In this document: one piece after another, positions 19,863 to 30,661 of the stretch | Layout of the letters: every line of letters starts with the position of its first letter | How positions within the stretch are numbered: position 1 is the stretch's first letter | Assembly: GCA_012862575.1 (NCBI GenBank) | Contig: BLSF01000056.1 | Span: 186,001 to 250,000, forward strand | Source of the DNA: Parietichytrium sp. I65-24A | Taxonomy: Eukaryota; Sar; Bigyra; Thraustochytrida; Thraustochytriidae | Direction of reading: 5' to 3' | DNA: 64,000 bases | Made by a program: the position numbers and the translations under genes | Notes under the pieces: generated by a model | What the model was told of the DNA's origin: nothing | Database searches by the model: none | Seen by the model: only the letters and a program-made list of their open reading frames with translations

Positions 19863-22217
19863 TTGCGTCTTGTAGGTAGGTATCTGACTCTGACAATGTT
19901 AGGATTGGAGTTTGCCAATGGCGGTGCCCGAAACTGTGCTTTTCTGATGTCCCGATGCTGAACTTGATTTTCTGCTTCTCTGCCTTGTGCGTCTGCCACC
20001 CTCTCCGTTTGAAGGAGCCTGCTGCCGACTTGAATTACCTGTCAAAAAGTCGACCATCGAACCAAAAGCCTTTTCATTATTTCTCTTCTCTTTTCTCTTG
20101 CATTTTCACTTACAAGCTGCCGAACGGAACAGCCGCAAGCCCAACCTTAAAATCTCCAAGTATCGAGGAATCTATCGTAGATGGGTCGCCCAGAACCAAA
20201 GTCCCCAAGTCACCTCGACATATTTAATTGAAAACGAACCAGGTTCCAAGCAAACACAACTTGGTGTCCGGTTCCTTTATCAAAACCCCAAGTTAATTCT
20301 ACAAACTCAGCTGTGGCTGAATTAAAGAGACTTCAGACCCGACGGTTTGTTCTATTCTATTCACCAAATTCACCAAATAATCGACAGTGAAACAAACTCG
20401 ACCTATGAATCCTATGAAGCGGAACGCACGATCCAACCGCATCAACCACGCAGACTCAGTCGGAGCATCTGACGGAGATATTTCCCAAAGACTGTATCTG
20501 CACACACGCCTTCGATACCATAAGAAAACAAAAACAAAACCACACTGTCTCACATCTTGAATCTGACTGTAAATTCTGGATTCTGAATTCTGGATTCTGA
20601 ATTCTGAAATCAGCGACCCTTCAAACTCGTCAAGACTTCACAAACATAAAACTCCTCGCACGTGCCACTGTTGCCACTGTGCCCTACTCTAGTAGTGCAC
20701 ACGAGCTTACTGACTCATCACTGCTCATAGCTCAAAACTCGAAACTCTAACTACTAGAGTAGCTGAGCTCAAGTTCCTGCTGCCAAAAAATGGAAGCGTG
20801 GCCATTTCCCATTTCCCCTTTCCCCTTTTCTCCCTCTTCCTTTCATCGGTGATTCATTGGTCGTTGGTCATCGCTCAAAAGACGTTAACAGGGAATGTGC
20901 TCGTAAATAGTACGAGGAGCTCGTGGCTCCTATCCGCAGATTGCGCACTCAGGAGACTCATCTTGGCTCGCTGGCGAAGAGGGAGAGAGAGTGCCGAAAA
21001 TGTAAAATGTGGCATGGCTCATCCCGACTTGAGTCAACAGTACTCACGGTCAATACGCACAGGTGCACAGAAATGAGGCACTCGCTCAACTCAACCCTCA
21101 TCTTGAAATCCCCCTCTCCCCAGCTACGCACACGCTAGCTCCTCCGGTCTCTCCACCCCACTAAGCAGTTACGCTTCCGCTGCGGTCTCTATAAGTTACA
21201 GAGAAGGGCAGACTAGCAAGGGCGTGGTGTACACCCCATCGGGACAAAATAAGAGACATTTCGTGCTGTGCCGCCAAGCTTGCACCGTCAGTCTGTCGCT
21301 GTTGTAACAAAAACGCCTTCGTCAAATTCGTCAACCAAGCTTTCCACTGGCTGACTGTGAAGGCACCAAACTCTCCTTCTCCCTCTGTCCATCCCATCGA
21401 CGAGCCAATTCAAGCGCTCTCGCTACTCATGCACGATCGAGCAACTAATGATGGCACGGTACCGCGAGTACCGGGAGAGTCGGGAACGCCAGCAACTTTG
21501 ACGCCGTGGTAAATTGGCCTCTTGCCGACTCGCCAAGGCGCCCAAGCGGTCGCGGTCCATTGGTGTAAATAAACGCTCCAGCTACGCGAAACGTTGCTCA
21601 ACAAACGAGCTGATCCAACAAAACAACCAATCGCGCCATCGATCCATCCATTGATCGATCGAATCGAAAAGAAGAAAAACAAAACAAGCAACAACGACAG
21701 CGACGAAAACAAAGCAAAAGAAAAAAGCTGGGATAGGAAATCGAGCGCTCAATCAAGTTTTGTCCCTGGCTGGCTCACCCAATCTCACACGTACAGAGAG
21801 AGAGAGATGCAGAGAGTGCGGAAGGTTAAGGGCATCATGGTGAGAGTGAGTCTCTAGCTCCTAGCAGATTTGTGGGCTTGTGCACACAACTGACTACGCT
21901 TCTTTTCTTCCGAGCATAGAGCACATAGAGCATCATAGAGCACGATGTTGTGCTCGTACAGGTTACTCGAGCGTGAGAGCGGCTGTACCGGTACGTACTC
22001 TACCCAGAGTACTTCCCAAGGGGGCAAAATTACAAGTGGCGATGTCAGCTTGCGGCTCGATTGCGAGGAACAAACATCGGTCCAGCATCGTGCCTGCTGC
22101 AAAGATTAGCAGTCGCTCATCTCTGCCGCCAGTGCCAAGGCCCCAAAGCGTGAACGTCGCAGCAAGAGCAGACGGAGAGCAGTCCGCAAAACACACACAA
22201 GGGGAGAACAGGCAAGG
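19863..22217. other. Intergenic region between CTH and the PAH gene
   Basis: 2.4 kb between two genes in the same direction. It holds a repeated GAATTCTGGATTCT-like stretch (20575-20608), purine runs, a GTAC-type motif at 21040-21056 and a further one near 21985-22012. Short frames on both strands lack protein-like features. The last ~200 bp should contain the PAH promoter. Confidence 0.5.
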
Positions 22218-22922
22218 ATGGGCTCCTGCGTATCCGCCAAGGTGGAGAACTCGCGGCCTCTGTCCGTGCACTCGTGCAAGCCCGAGAGTTACAGCCCCGG
22301 GTCGCTGGTAGACCACAAGCACGTCACGACAAAGGAGGATCTCAAGATTGAGCGCTACGAGGAAGCATTGGAGCTGCGAATCCGCGGAAAAGTTTCGAAA
22401 ACAATCCCACAGAGTAGAAGGCGCATCTCCTCCAAGCCTTTCGATCTGTTCAAGCAGGTGAGCGTTTCCAAGCTCACAAAGTTCCACGACCAGATCGAAG
22501 AGGAGTACCAACAAAATCCTTTCGTGTTCCAGCAGTATCTCAAAATTCTCGCAGAATACCAGTCCAGGAGGGAGCTCCTCGAGCGAATCAGTGGTCTCTT
22601 CAAAGGCCACGACTTTCTCATAGAGATCTTCGAGGAGATCATCAGCACGAGCAGGTCGGAGCAGAGCGACTCATTGGCAAATATCTTTTCCGGCGCTAAA
22701 TCCGGGCCAGGGATCACCGCAGAGGAGGCTATCGAGTACCTCGATGAGGTCAGAGAGGAGCTTAAAGACGAACCCGCGACGTTCGAGCGCTTCGTCCAGT
22801 CCCTCACCGATTTCAAGTACGGCCGCGTCTCCAAGAAAGCCTGCGTGGCCACTGTTGTGAAGCTCTTCAAGAGCCGTCCGAATCTGGCCAGCAGATTTGA
22901 AGCGTTCGTGCAGGCGACCTGA
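22218..22922 (+). CDS. Two-PAH-repeat protein with N-terminal lipidation motif
   Basis: 234 residues from ATG 22218 (AAGGATGG). Two paired-amphipathic-helix-like units are visible: residues 83-142 (KLTKFHDQIEEEYQQNPFVF ... ISGLFKGHDFLIEIF) and 168-231 (AEEAIEYLDEVREEL, FERFVQSLTDFKYGR, VVKLFKSRPNLASRFEAF). These match the Sin3 PAH pattern, including the LF-K-x-(H/R)-x-(N/F)-L turn. Sin3 proteins are large nuclear corepressor scaffolds; this one is small, without the HDAC-interacting region. It begins MGSCVS: Gly2, Ser6 and Cys4 fit N-myristoylation plus palmitoylation, which would place it on a membrane. PAH assignment is good, lipidation is predicted from motif only, and the partner is unknown. 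Confidence 0.8.
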   Translation: MGSCVSAKVENSRPLSVHSCKPESYSPGSLVDHKHVTTKEDLKIERYEEALELRIRGKVSKTIPQSRRRISSKPFDLFKQVSVSKLTKFHDQIEEEYQQNPFVFQQYLKILAEYQSRRELLERISGLFKGHDFLIEIFEEIISTSRSEQSDSLANIFSGAKSGPGITAEEAIEYLDEVREELKDEPATFERFVQSLTDFKYGRVSKKACVATVVKLFKSRPNLASRFEAFVQAT

Positions 22923-23496
22923 GTTCTGCTGACGACCTTGACAGCGCCATTCTCCCATGTACCTATCTCTGCCACTCTACTTGCGTGGTGCTCACCGCAT
23001 CCACCTTCGTCTTACGCGCTAATTGCGGCTGTAAACGCGCACAATCAGCGACGGCCAGCCATCACCGCGAAACGACGCCCTATTCCAACTGGACCTGACA
23101 GTGGAGAAGAAGTGCAGCGTAAAATTTGCACCGTGCTAGGTGAAAAATACCGATCCTCGACATCGGCTAGTGACAACTATTTGACTTTTTAAATTTTTAA
23201 CAGCACAAGAGCATGCTTTTCATCTAAGTTTTCATCGCTTGACTGAACAAAACTACTGTTTCATTCCCAAGAGACCAATCTGGAGCTTGTCGGGATCAAG
23301 TCAAAATTCATTGCGCGACACATCCGCGGCAACAGATGCGCTTTAGAACGAGCAGAACAACATAACAACGAATGGCGCAGCGAGCCAAAGCGCAAAAAGA
23401 GACGGATCAATCCAAGACCGACAAGCTCGCTCCTGCTCGCGAGCTCTTCCCATTCTTCCCATTCTTCCCATTCTTGATTGGCAGTGATTCAAACAC

Positions 23497-23527
<31 letters not shown>

Positions 23528-23913
23528 TCAACGACGAACAACAACAACGACAACAACAACATCAGCATCAGCAACAACAACATCTACGACGACGCAGACA
23601 ACGACGAGATCAGGTGCTCGTTCGCTTCTCAAATTGAAATCAAAGTGCAAGTCAAACTCACTGTCAATCCAAAATTCAAACTAGTCAAAGCTCCAAGACT
23701 ACACACAACAAAACTTTATACACTCTCTCGCCCAGAGCACGGACCCACAGTTTCCCACGGTTTCCCACAGTTTCCCACAGCGCCCGCAAGTAGAAGTGGC
23801 AAAGCGTCCCAGCTGCGAGAGCGTCAGGGGATGGGACAAGCCCCTTTCGATAGTTGTGCGCTGCGCTGAGGAGAGGGGATTTGGAACAAGTTAGGGAGCG
23901 AGAGGGAGGGAGT
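22923..23913. promoter_or_regulatory. Intergenic region between PAH and GON4L-like genes
   Basis: 991 bp in tandem gene orientation. It carries a CAA/AAC-rich trinucleotide run (about 23496-23585) and a decamer array. A plus-strand frame through the CAA run would encode polythreonine or polyglutamine-like sequence and is not accepted as a gene. Confidence 0.5.
23744..23780. repeat. TTTCCCACAG decamer array (3.7 copies)
   Basis: Near-perfect 10 bp tandem repeat 134-170 bp upstream of the GON4L-like ATG, in the expected promoter/5' UTR zone. Confidence 0.9.
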
Positions 23914-26052
23914 ATGGAGGACGAAGAGGAAGACGACGAGGAGTACCAGGAGCGCGGGAAGCGGCGACGCGTGGGAAGCGACGAGCAGAGCACGTGGGAA
24001 TGGCGTCCACCTCAGACACGGGCGCGAGTGAGTCTGCAGGACAAGACTGTGGAGGAGCTTGGCGCCGACGAGGAGATGCTGGACAGGCTGCTGTTGCAGG
24101 AGATGTGGGACGAACAAGATGAAGACGACGACGACGACGGGCGGCACTACCAAGGCGGGGGCAGAAGCCGCGAGAGGGTGCGAAGGAGGAGGGCAAGGAG
24201 AGACTCTGAGAGCTACGAGGAGAAGGAAAAGAGGCTGTACAGGGAGTTCTTGCAGACTGAGGATCTTCTTAGTGATGAGGAGGATGAGGAGTATAGGCCA
24301 GGCGCTGTAAATAAGGTGGTTTTGCAACAAAGGGCAAGCACAGCTGGACAGAGAATGACGCAGTCATGGCCTACTCCGAATGAGCAGATCGCAAACAGGA
24401 CCAGGGCACATGTTTCCTACGCAGACAAAGATTTTGACGACCTTGCTGCAGACGATCGCACCTTAGATGCCCTGATGAGTGGGGAAGAAGACAACGAGGT
24501 GGACAAAGACACGGAGCTCTATCAAGCGTTTTTGCGAGAAACCCTTGCAGGGAACCAGCTCACTGTTGGTCCAGACGTGTCCACTAGAGGGCACACGACC
24601 AGGGGGAGGTTTGCACAGATTGAGCAAGAACCGCCACCACCACCGCTACCACCACCACCGCAGCAGCAGCAACAGCAACAACAACAACAACAACAACAAC
24701 ACCTGATGGACCCTCTCTCCTTGTCATTGCCACCTCCATTGCCCTATCTTGCCGAGCACCAGGTTTTGACCAGCTCAAAAAAAGGTCCACTACTATCAAG
24801 TGAGCAGCTCGCACCACAAGAATCGATTCAAGCGTCGGCCGAGCAGATTGAAGCCCAACCGCTACACACACCGTCCAAGGGGGCTCTCCGAGAAAGTCTT
24901 ACGGCCCATAGCAGTCCCGTTGCTTGGGAGCCAAATTTGTCATCCAACGAACCTGTTGGCCCTGTGGAAGCTGACGGCACGGCTTTAGATATTGGCAAGT
25001 TCATTTCCCATCCTTTAGGCCACCGCTCCAGTCGGGAAAGGTACATTCGCCTCTATCAGCTTTTCCAAAAGTACATGGCGCTCATGGCTAAACAACACCT
25101 TGCTCTAATGAATGAGAATAAACCTGAACTTGCGAGCGCTGTGCTTGAGCGCTTGCGGGCAACAGTATCTCCTTCAGACCCGGCTCAAATACAAACACGG
25201 GTTTCCGCCATCCCTTCAATATTAATGGCCTATGGAACATCTGAGATTCGCGAGTTTTGCGGCTCTACCTCATTGGAGCACAGGATGAAGCTGGCAGATC
25301 AAGGGTTTGGAAACCATTTGAAAGGGCATGTGAGCGCTCGAAGCTCCCATGTGGAGCTCAACAAACGTCGTGACACTGCCACGCTGGGCAGAAACGGCCG
25401 GCAGATGTTCACCCCGGCAGAGAATATTCTCATCGTGCAGGGTTTGCGAAGATTTGTCGGCCAACGATTCGAAAGAATGCACAAATACTATTTCTCAGCA
25501 ACATCGCTTGACGCCAAACAGCTACAGTTCAGATATCGGAACATGACGTCGCCAAAGCACGAAGGATTCGCTGTGCTCGCTCAAGCAAAGCAGATGAGTG
25601 AATGCGAAAAGCCCCAAAGACGCTACTTTCCGCCACTCAGCGCCAATGAATGCATGCGATTTAGTCAGGGCTTGGCTAAGCACGGAAACAATTTTCAGCT
25701 CATTTGCGAAAATTTGCTTCCTCATCGAAGTGCAGACCTTCTAAAGCACTTGTTTGATGCACAGATGAGTGCGTTACAGCTGGAGAGGCGCACGACCGCT
25801 GGAATTCAGCAAACTCACACCTGGACCATCGACATGGACAGACTCCTTCTCGTCAAAGGCGAGGAGAACCGCTCATTATCCACACGCAAGCGTTGGGAAG
25901 CAGTTCAGAGGTCATTGGCCCGTCTTTCGCCGGAACTGGGCTCTATCTCTACTGATCAGATCGCCCTACGCCACAGTGTATTACTTGTCTCTCATCGTTT
26001 CAAAGCCGATCATGAGTACCTGGACCAAGAAAGCTCAGACGATGAACAATAA
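23914..26052 (+). CDS. GON4L-like SANT/Myb protein
   Basis: 712 residues from ATG 23914; an upstream TTG at 23854 is rejected. The N-terminus is acidic and holds two copies of a unit: WRPPQTRARVSLQDKTVEEL..ADEEMLDRLL (about 29-60) and WPTPNEQIANRTRAHVSYAD..LAADDRTLDALM (about 152-190). Each is followed by a (K/T)(R/E)LY(R/Q)xFLxxT element. A Pro run and 13 Gln (250-262) follow. The C-terminal third has up to three SANT/Myb-like helical units: about 498-546 (MFTPAENILIVQGLRRFV ... LQFRYRNM), 569-618 and 635-695. GON4L proteins are nuclear transcription and cell-cycle regulators, so a chromatin role is the family inference. The protein ends acidic (QESSDDEQ). It lies 490 bp upstream of Sof1. 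Confidence 0.72.
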   Translation: MEDEEEDDEEYQERGKRRRVGSDEQSTWEWRPPQTRARVSLQDKTVEELGADEEMLDRLLLQEMWDEQDEDDDDDGRHYQGGGRSRERVRRRRARRDSESYEEKEKRLYREFLQTEDLLSDEEDEEYRPGAVNKVVLQQRASTAGQRMTQSWPTPNEQIANRTRAHVSYADKDFDDLAADDRTLDALMSGEEDNEVDKDTELYQAFLRETLAGNQLTVGPDVSTRGHTTRGRFAQIEQEPPPPPLPPPPQQQQQQQQQQQQQHLMDPLSLSLPPPLPYLAEHQVLTSSKKGPLLSSEQLAPQESIQASAEQIEAQPLHTPSKGALRESLTAHSSPVAWEPNLSSNEPVGPVEADGTALDIGKFISHPLGHRSSRERYIRLYQLFQKYMALMAKQHLALMNENKPELASAVLERLRATVSPSDPAQIQTRVSAIPSILMAYGTSEIREFCGSTSLEHRMKLADQGFGNHLKGHVSARSSHVELNKRRDTATLGRNGRQMFTPAENILIVQGLRRFVGQRFERMHKYYFSATSLDAKQLQFRYRNMTSPKHEGFAVLAQAKQMSECEKPQRRYFPPLSANECMRFSQGLAKHGNNFQLICENLLPHRSADLLKHLFDAQMSALQLERRTTAGIQQTHTWTIDMDRLLLVKGEENRSLSTRKRWEAVQRSLARLSPELGSISTDQIALRHSVLLVSHRFKADHEYLDQESSDDEQ
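24631..24699 (+). repeat. Poly-Pro/poly-Gln coding repeat
   Basis: CCA/CCG-rich codons give a Pro run, directly followed by 13 CAG/CAA codons (24661-24699) in the GON4L-like gene. The mixture of CAG and CAA should limit expansion. Confidence 0.9.
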
Positions 26053-26542
26053 CTTTTGATTGACTGTGAATGATTTGGTCCTGCTCGTCATGATGGTCTC
26101 TCGGTGCGTTACTAGTGCTGGGTATTGGGTACCACGGTACTGAACACTGTGAATACCAGGATATACCAGGATAGCAGGATCAACGTTTAGACGGGGCTTG
26201 TAGGTGTCGTTCGCTCCTAGAGAACAATGAACGACTCCTCGTGACGACTGGCTGGCTGATGAGTGCCATGCAAAAGTTTGGACGCAGGTTTTTTTCACCC
26301 ACCCACAGGAAAAAGCAGCGGGAGTACGCGACGAGTATTCGTGTATCGAGGTGTGGGACGACAGGTGTAGGGCAATTATAATATTTTCATTGGCGGCTTC
26401 AGCACTCGGAGACGTGAATACCCGCCGGCCGCGCCACTGTCGCCGGGATATCTACACCTTCACGAAGATCTATCTGCTGCGCGCAAAGGAGGGGCCAGAT
26501 CGCGAACAAGGGGTGAAGCAAAGCCTGACCGGACAAGGAAGG
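26053..26542. promoter_or_regulatory. Intergenic region upstream of Sof1
   Basis: 490 bp between the GON4L-like stop and the Sof1 ATG. It includes a duplicated ATACCAGGAT motif near 26153-26173 and a GTAC-type motif near 26129-26142. The Sof1 frame is open back to a GTG at 26351 but that part is not conserved-looking. Confidence 0.5.
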
Positions 26543-28102
26543 ATGAAGTTCAAGGTGCTGAGCAGATCTGAAGAAGCTCACACTCGCGACCGCCGCGATG
26601 ACGTCATGAAAGTGGCACGGAATCCTGACCCTGCGTTGCACCCGTTCGAAAGGGCACGTGAGTACACCCGCGCTTTGAATGCGGCCAAGTTAGAAAAGAT
26701 GTTCGCCAAGCCCCTGATCGGCCAGATGGAGGGACACACCGATGGCGTATGGTCGATGGCCGTGAGCCCAAAGAGCTTGGTCGCTCTGGTCTCCGGGGCA
26801 GCTGACGGAGAGATTAAAGTGTGGGACTTGTCTCACAAGAGGTGTCTCTGGTCGGCGCCTGCCCATTCGGGCATCGTGAAAGGGGTCAGCGTGGTACATG
26901 ACGGGGATACATTCTTCTCCTGCGGCGAAGATCGCACGATTAAACAGTGGTCACTCAGCGTGGATGCCTTGGTTGGGAATCGCGGCCGTAAAGCTCTTTC
27001 CCGTCGCGCTCGCCTCTCCAAAAAGAAAATGGCGAGGAAAGAGGAGAAGCGAAAGAGCCGCCTTGAAGCTGGCGAAGAGGCTGATTCGGCGGAAGAAGAT
27101 AGCAGTGACGAGGAAGATATTCAGCTTTCCGATAGCGATGACGATTACGATGATGAGGACCTGGACGACGAGGCTGAGCAAGTGGATGTAGATAATCGAA
27201 TTGTAACTCCTCTGAACACCTACACTTGCGCATATGGTATCAGCGGAGTAGACTGTCACTGGGATGAGTACAAGTTTGTCACTTGCGGCGCCAAAGTTGA
27301 TGTCTGGGATCAGTTGCGAATTGACCCTGTGTCGACCTTCGAGTGGGGCGCAGATGCGGTTACTTCCGTCAAATTCAACCCCGCGGAGCGCAACATTGTT
27401 GCCGGGACCGGAGGGGATCGATCCATCTGTCTCTACGATATTCGCCAAAACACTCCAATCCGTAAAGTGATTCTTAACATGCGCTCGAATGCGCTTGCCT
27501 GGAATCCGATGGAGCCACTCAACTTTACCGTGGCAAACGAAGACCACAACTTGTATAGTTTTGATATGCGCAATTTGAGCCGCGCAAGCTTTGTGCACAG
27601 GGACCACGTCGGCGCAGTCATGGATGTTTCGTACTCGCCAACGGGTAAGGAGTTCTGCACTGCTAGTTACGACCGCACTGTACGCATCTACAAGCAGTTT
27701 TCCGGCAGATCGCACCAGGTTTACCACTCGAAGCGTATGCAGCGCGTATTCTGCTCGATCTTTTCGCGTGATGCTAAATTTATTATATCTGGTAGTGATG
27801 AGACAAATATCCGCATTTGGAAGTCTGAAGCGTCCAGGCAAATCGGGCGAATGCTGCCTCGCGAATATACCAGCCTCAACTACAAGAGCAAGCTTGTGAG
27901 CAGATTCAACCACGTGACAGAGTTGAATCGCATCACGAGAAACCAGCTCACTCCAAAATTGATCCGGAAAGAGCAGCAGAAGAGGCACGTTATGGAGTCT
28001 TCCAAGCGACGACGCGTGCAACGCCGTATCGAGTCGGGCGACAAAACCATGCCAAAAGTACCTACAGCCCGGGAGAAGCCAATTGTCAAAGAATTCGAAT
28101 AA
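26543..28102 (+). CDS. SOF1: Sof1/DCAF13-like WD40 protein of the small-subunit processome
   Basis: 519 residues from ATG 26543 (GGAAGGATGAAG), which aligns with the family start: MKFKVLSRS, then RNPDPALHPFERAREYTRAL and KLEKMFAKPLIG. WD40 blades follow (MEGHTDGVWSMAVSP, VLSGAADGEIKVWDL-like, CGEDRTIKQWSL, and so on). The C-terminus has the Sof1 tail (RFNHVTELNRITRNQLTPK, ESSKRRRVQRR). Sof1 acts in 18S rRNA maturation in the U3 processome; in animals DCAF13 is also a CRL4 receptor. Compared with ~445 residues in human DCAF13, this one has a basic-then-acidic insert of about 75 residues between early blades (RRARLSKKKMARKEEKRKS ... DSDDDYDDEDLDDE). The gene is intronless. Confidence 0.93.
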   Translation: MKFKVLSRSEEAHTRDRRDDVMKVARNPDPALHPFERAREYTRALNAAKLEKMFAKPLIGQMEGHTDGVWSMAVSPKSLVALVSGAADGEIKVWDLSHKRCLWSAPAHSGIVKGVSVVHDGDTFFSCGEDRTIKQWSLSVDALVGNRGRKALSRRARLSKKKMARKEEKRKSRLEAGEEADSAEEDSSDEEDIQLSDSDDDYDDEDLDDEAEQVDVDNRIVTPLNTYTCAYGISGVDCHWDEYKFVTCGAKVDVWDQLRIDPVSTFEWGADAVTSVKFNPAERNIVAGTGGDRSICLYDIRQNTPIRKVILNMRSNALAWNPMEPLNFTVANEDHNLYSFDMRNLSRASFVHRDHVGAVMDVSYSPTGKEFCTASYDRTVRIYKQFSGRSHQVYHSKRMQRVFCSIFSRDAKFIISGSDETNIRIWKSEASRQIGRMLPREYTSLNYKSKLVSRFNHVTELNRITRNQLTPKLIRKEQQKRHVMESSKRRRVQRRIESGDKTMPKVPTAREKPIVKEFE

Positions 28103-30550
28103 TTTCAGAATGTGTTGTCTTTTCTCTTCCCTCTTCATCGGTGCCTCAAACAAGTCTCTCCTCTTCTTTCTGGTTCCCTTTTTTCTCTACAACAAGTTTG
28201 CATCTTCCAATTTCTAAAAATATCTACAAGGAATAGCCGAGTACATGGCCTGTGCAAACATTCCTTGCACTGTCAAATTACATCGTCAGAGAGAATTCAT
28301 CCGAGTTCTGAGCGCTGACTGTGCCAATGGATTTTCAAAGTTGAACCATCCCATGGCATCCGAGTCGCCTCATGATCGCCTCATTGATCGCATCACATCG
28401 CATCGAAACGGAGGAAAGATGAGATCACAAACCACTCTCAGTCATGTGGACTCATTGCACGCAAGAAGACGGCAGGTTCCCATTCAAAGAACGCGTTCAC
28501 TCTCTCTGGCGCGTGTAACTTACTATCTGGAACGAGCAACACGGGTGTCGCCGTCAGGTCAAGTTGGAGTGCATTTCATCAAAATGTGTCCTTGATTATC
28601 TTGATTTGGAAAGAATTGAAAGGTTTCAACAAGTTACTTGCACAAGTCCAACAAATGTCCTCCGTGCTCTTGGGACGAGCCCCGTTCTCCAGTTCCAGAG
28701 AACAGTTCTTCGTTCTCTAGTCCCTAGTCTTTTCGTTAGGAGCCAGGATGAGGAAACGACTGGTTGCAATTTTCCACCAGTCAATCTCCCTCACAGGGGC
28801 GGGGCACATTTCCCTCTGAAGAGCGCGGGCCAAATTTTCACAATCTTGGAAAGATTCTCGTTGGCCATGGGAGGGGTCGTCCGATTCCCTCTCGGAAGCG
28901 ATGTGAGGAAAACTGGCAACTTTTCTTCTACCTTCATTTTTTTTCATTTTTTTTTCGCAAATCCCCACTGAAGCCTGCCTCTTCATACGCGTGGGCCTTG
29001 GCCCAGCTATGCTTTTTAGCTATATAATCGTAAGGCGAGCAGGGGTGCCAAGGTAAACGCCAGGTCCAGAATCCACACTAGAGTTATGTGAGGAGGAGCG
29101 ACTTTTACACTCATTCTCGTCCCTAGGACGAATTGCTGACTCCTAGTCTTTCACTGGGAAGCGCAGAACGCCGACACGAACTTGCCTCACAACCCAACAG
29201 GAAGCAAAGGTTGAGATCTCTGCCGCATTCTGAACCTGTTGTGAGGTAGGTTCCTTTCGTTCTTTTTCATTCATCCGTCGCCGAACTCTTGAATGCACTA
29301 AGGCTCCCTACGTAAGCGCAACTCTGCCCCCTCCTACTGACCTCCTCACAACCTAGTGATCCAAAACGTGGGCCTCCCCTCAGACAGCGGTGAAACTTTC
29401 GCTGCTATGAAGGGAGCGGTATTTACTCTAGAACCCCCCTCTTTCCCCCTGGGCGGCTGTGAGGAGCCTCTCTCCCAGCCAGCCAAGAAATCAATTTATT
29501 CTTTTTTCTTTTGACGTTCCCTCTCTCTTCCTGCAAAAAAACTCTCATTCCCTCACAGCGAGGGGGAGGAGCGCCAGAGAGAGGAAGAAGGAGAGAGAAG
29601 GAAAGAAGGAGAGAGAAGGAAAAGAAGGAAAGAAGGAGGAGAATACACCGAGTACCGTCCGCGCGTACACTTTGGCACCAGTAGTCATCCCGTCAACATA
29701 TACTATAGCAGTCACACCGCTTAGCGGGGAGTTTTCATTCCGCCGAAGAGCCGAGCCACTTTTCACTCTCTCGCTCTCTCTCTCTCTCGCTCTCTGCTGC
29801 TGGGAGACAGATAGCGTCGGTGAATTGCGGTGGTACGCGAGGACCCTTGCGGCGAATAGACCGTCGCTAGAGGGAGCTAGGTGGGGGCTTTGTCAGGGGC
29901 AGGGCTGATTCATGTGGAAGAAGGGACCGCAGGTAAGCTAGGTGTGGGGTTGTGGGGTTGAGGAGCGAGGGGAAGGAATGACGTGGACGAATAGGTGTGC
30001 ATAGCCGAGTGTCTATGCGCGCGCTTAACGGGACCGTGTGGCGAAGAATAAGAAGAAGAATCGCGCACGCATGAGCGTGGGGATGCGCGAGATGTGGGGG
30101 TTAAATAGTGCGGGGAAGCGAAAATAGTAAAAAAGAAAAGTCTCCATGGTGCCATGATAGATCGGCGTGCGAAATGTGCCGCTCCGAGCAAAGTGGGTTA
30201 GAAGTGGAGCCTTGCACACACAAAGCTGCGCAAGGCTGTGAAGCTGTACTCGCGAGGCAAGATAGGGACGTTCGGGGATCATCGCCGGACGCGGCGTGGG
30301 TGTGTGCGCCTGGTGGATGGCAGCAGATGGGAGTGACTGACGTTTTTGTCGCCGGTTGATGATGAATGCTTTGTGCGCGGTCGTTTTCTGCAGCGTTGGA
30401 TATTCTACGACATTAATTTCGAAAGAGCTCAACACGGCGTTCCTGGTCGCACAATCTGCAGCGCTTGCGTAGACTTTAATCTGCTTGGGTAGGGCTGGCG
30501 GACGGAGGAGCCAGTACCCCAATCCTCGTCCCCTCTCGAGTTTCGTACGC
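28103..30550. other. Intergenic region and leader upstream of the CCT-domain gene
   Basis: 2.45 kb. It holds a purine-rich GAAGGA/GAGA tract at 29577-29640, a CTCT run near 29770-29795 and several CCTCACAAC-type words (29190, 29330; reverse at 29238). Small frames on both strands show no domain. The final ~100 bp should be the first, non-coding exon of the CCT gene. Confidence 0.45.
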
Positions 30551-30660
30551 GTAAGTGTCTCGAGGACCTCGAACAGGCATGCGTTGTTGTTGTTATTATT
30601 GTTTTTTGTTGTTATTCGTGTTGACGCCCAAATTTGTCTACCTGATTTTTATCGGTGCAG
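30551..30660 (+). other. Probable 5' UTR intron of the CCT-domain gene (110 bp)
   Basis: Donor GTAAGT at 30551, a T/G-rich interior and acceptor TTTTTATCGGTGCAG ending at 30660, one base before the ATG at 30662. The frame stays open across it, so the coding sequence does not require splicing; the call rests on the strong borders and position. Confidence 0.6.
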
Positions 30661-30661
30661 A

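Noticed and set aside
23372-23869. Plus frame with Thr/Asn runs before the GON4L-like gene
   Set aside because: Driven by the CAA/AAC microsatellite; no protein features outside it.
26951-28153. Minus-strand frame of 400 codons opposite Sof1
   Set aside because: The plus strand encodes clear WD40 and Sof1-tail motifs; the antisense reading has none.
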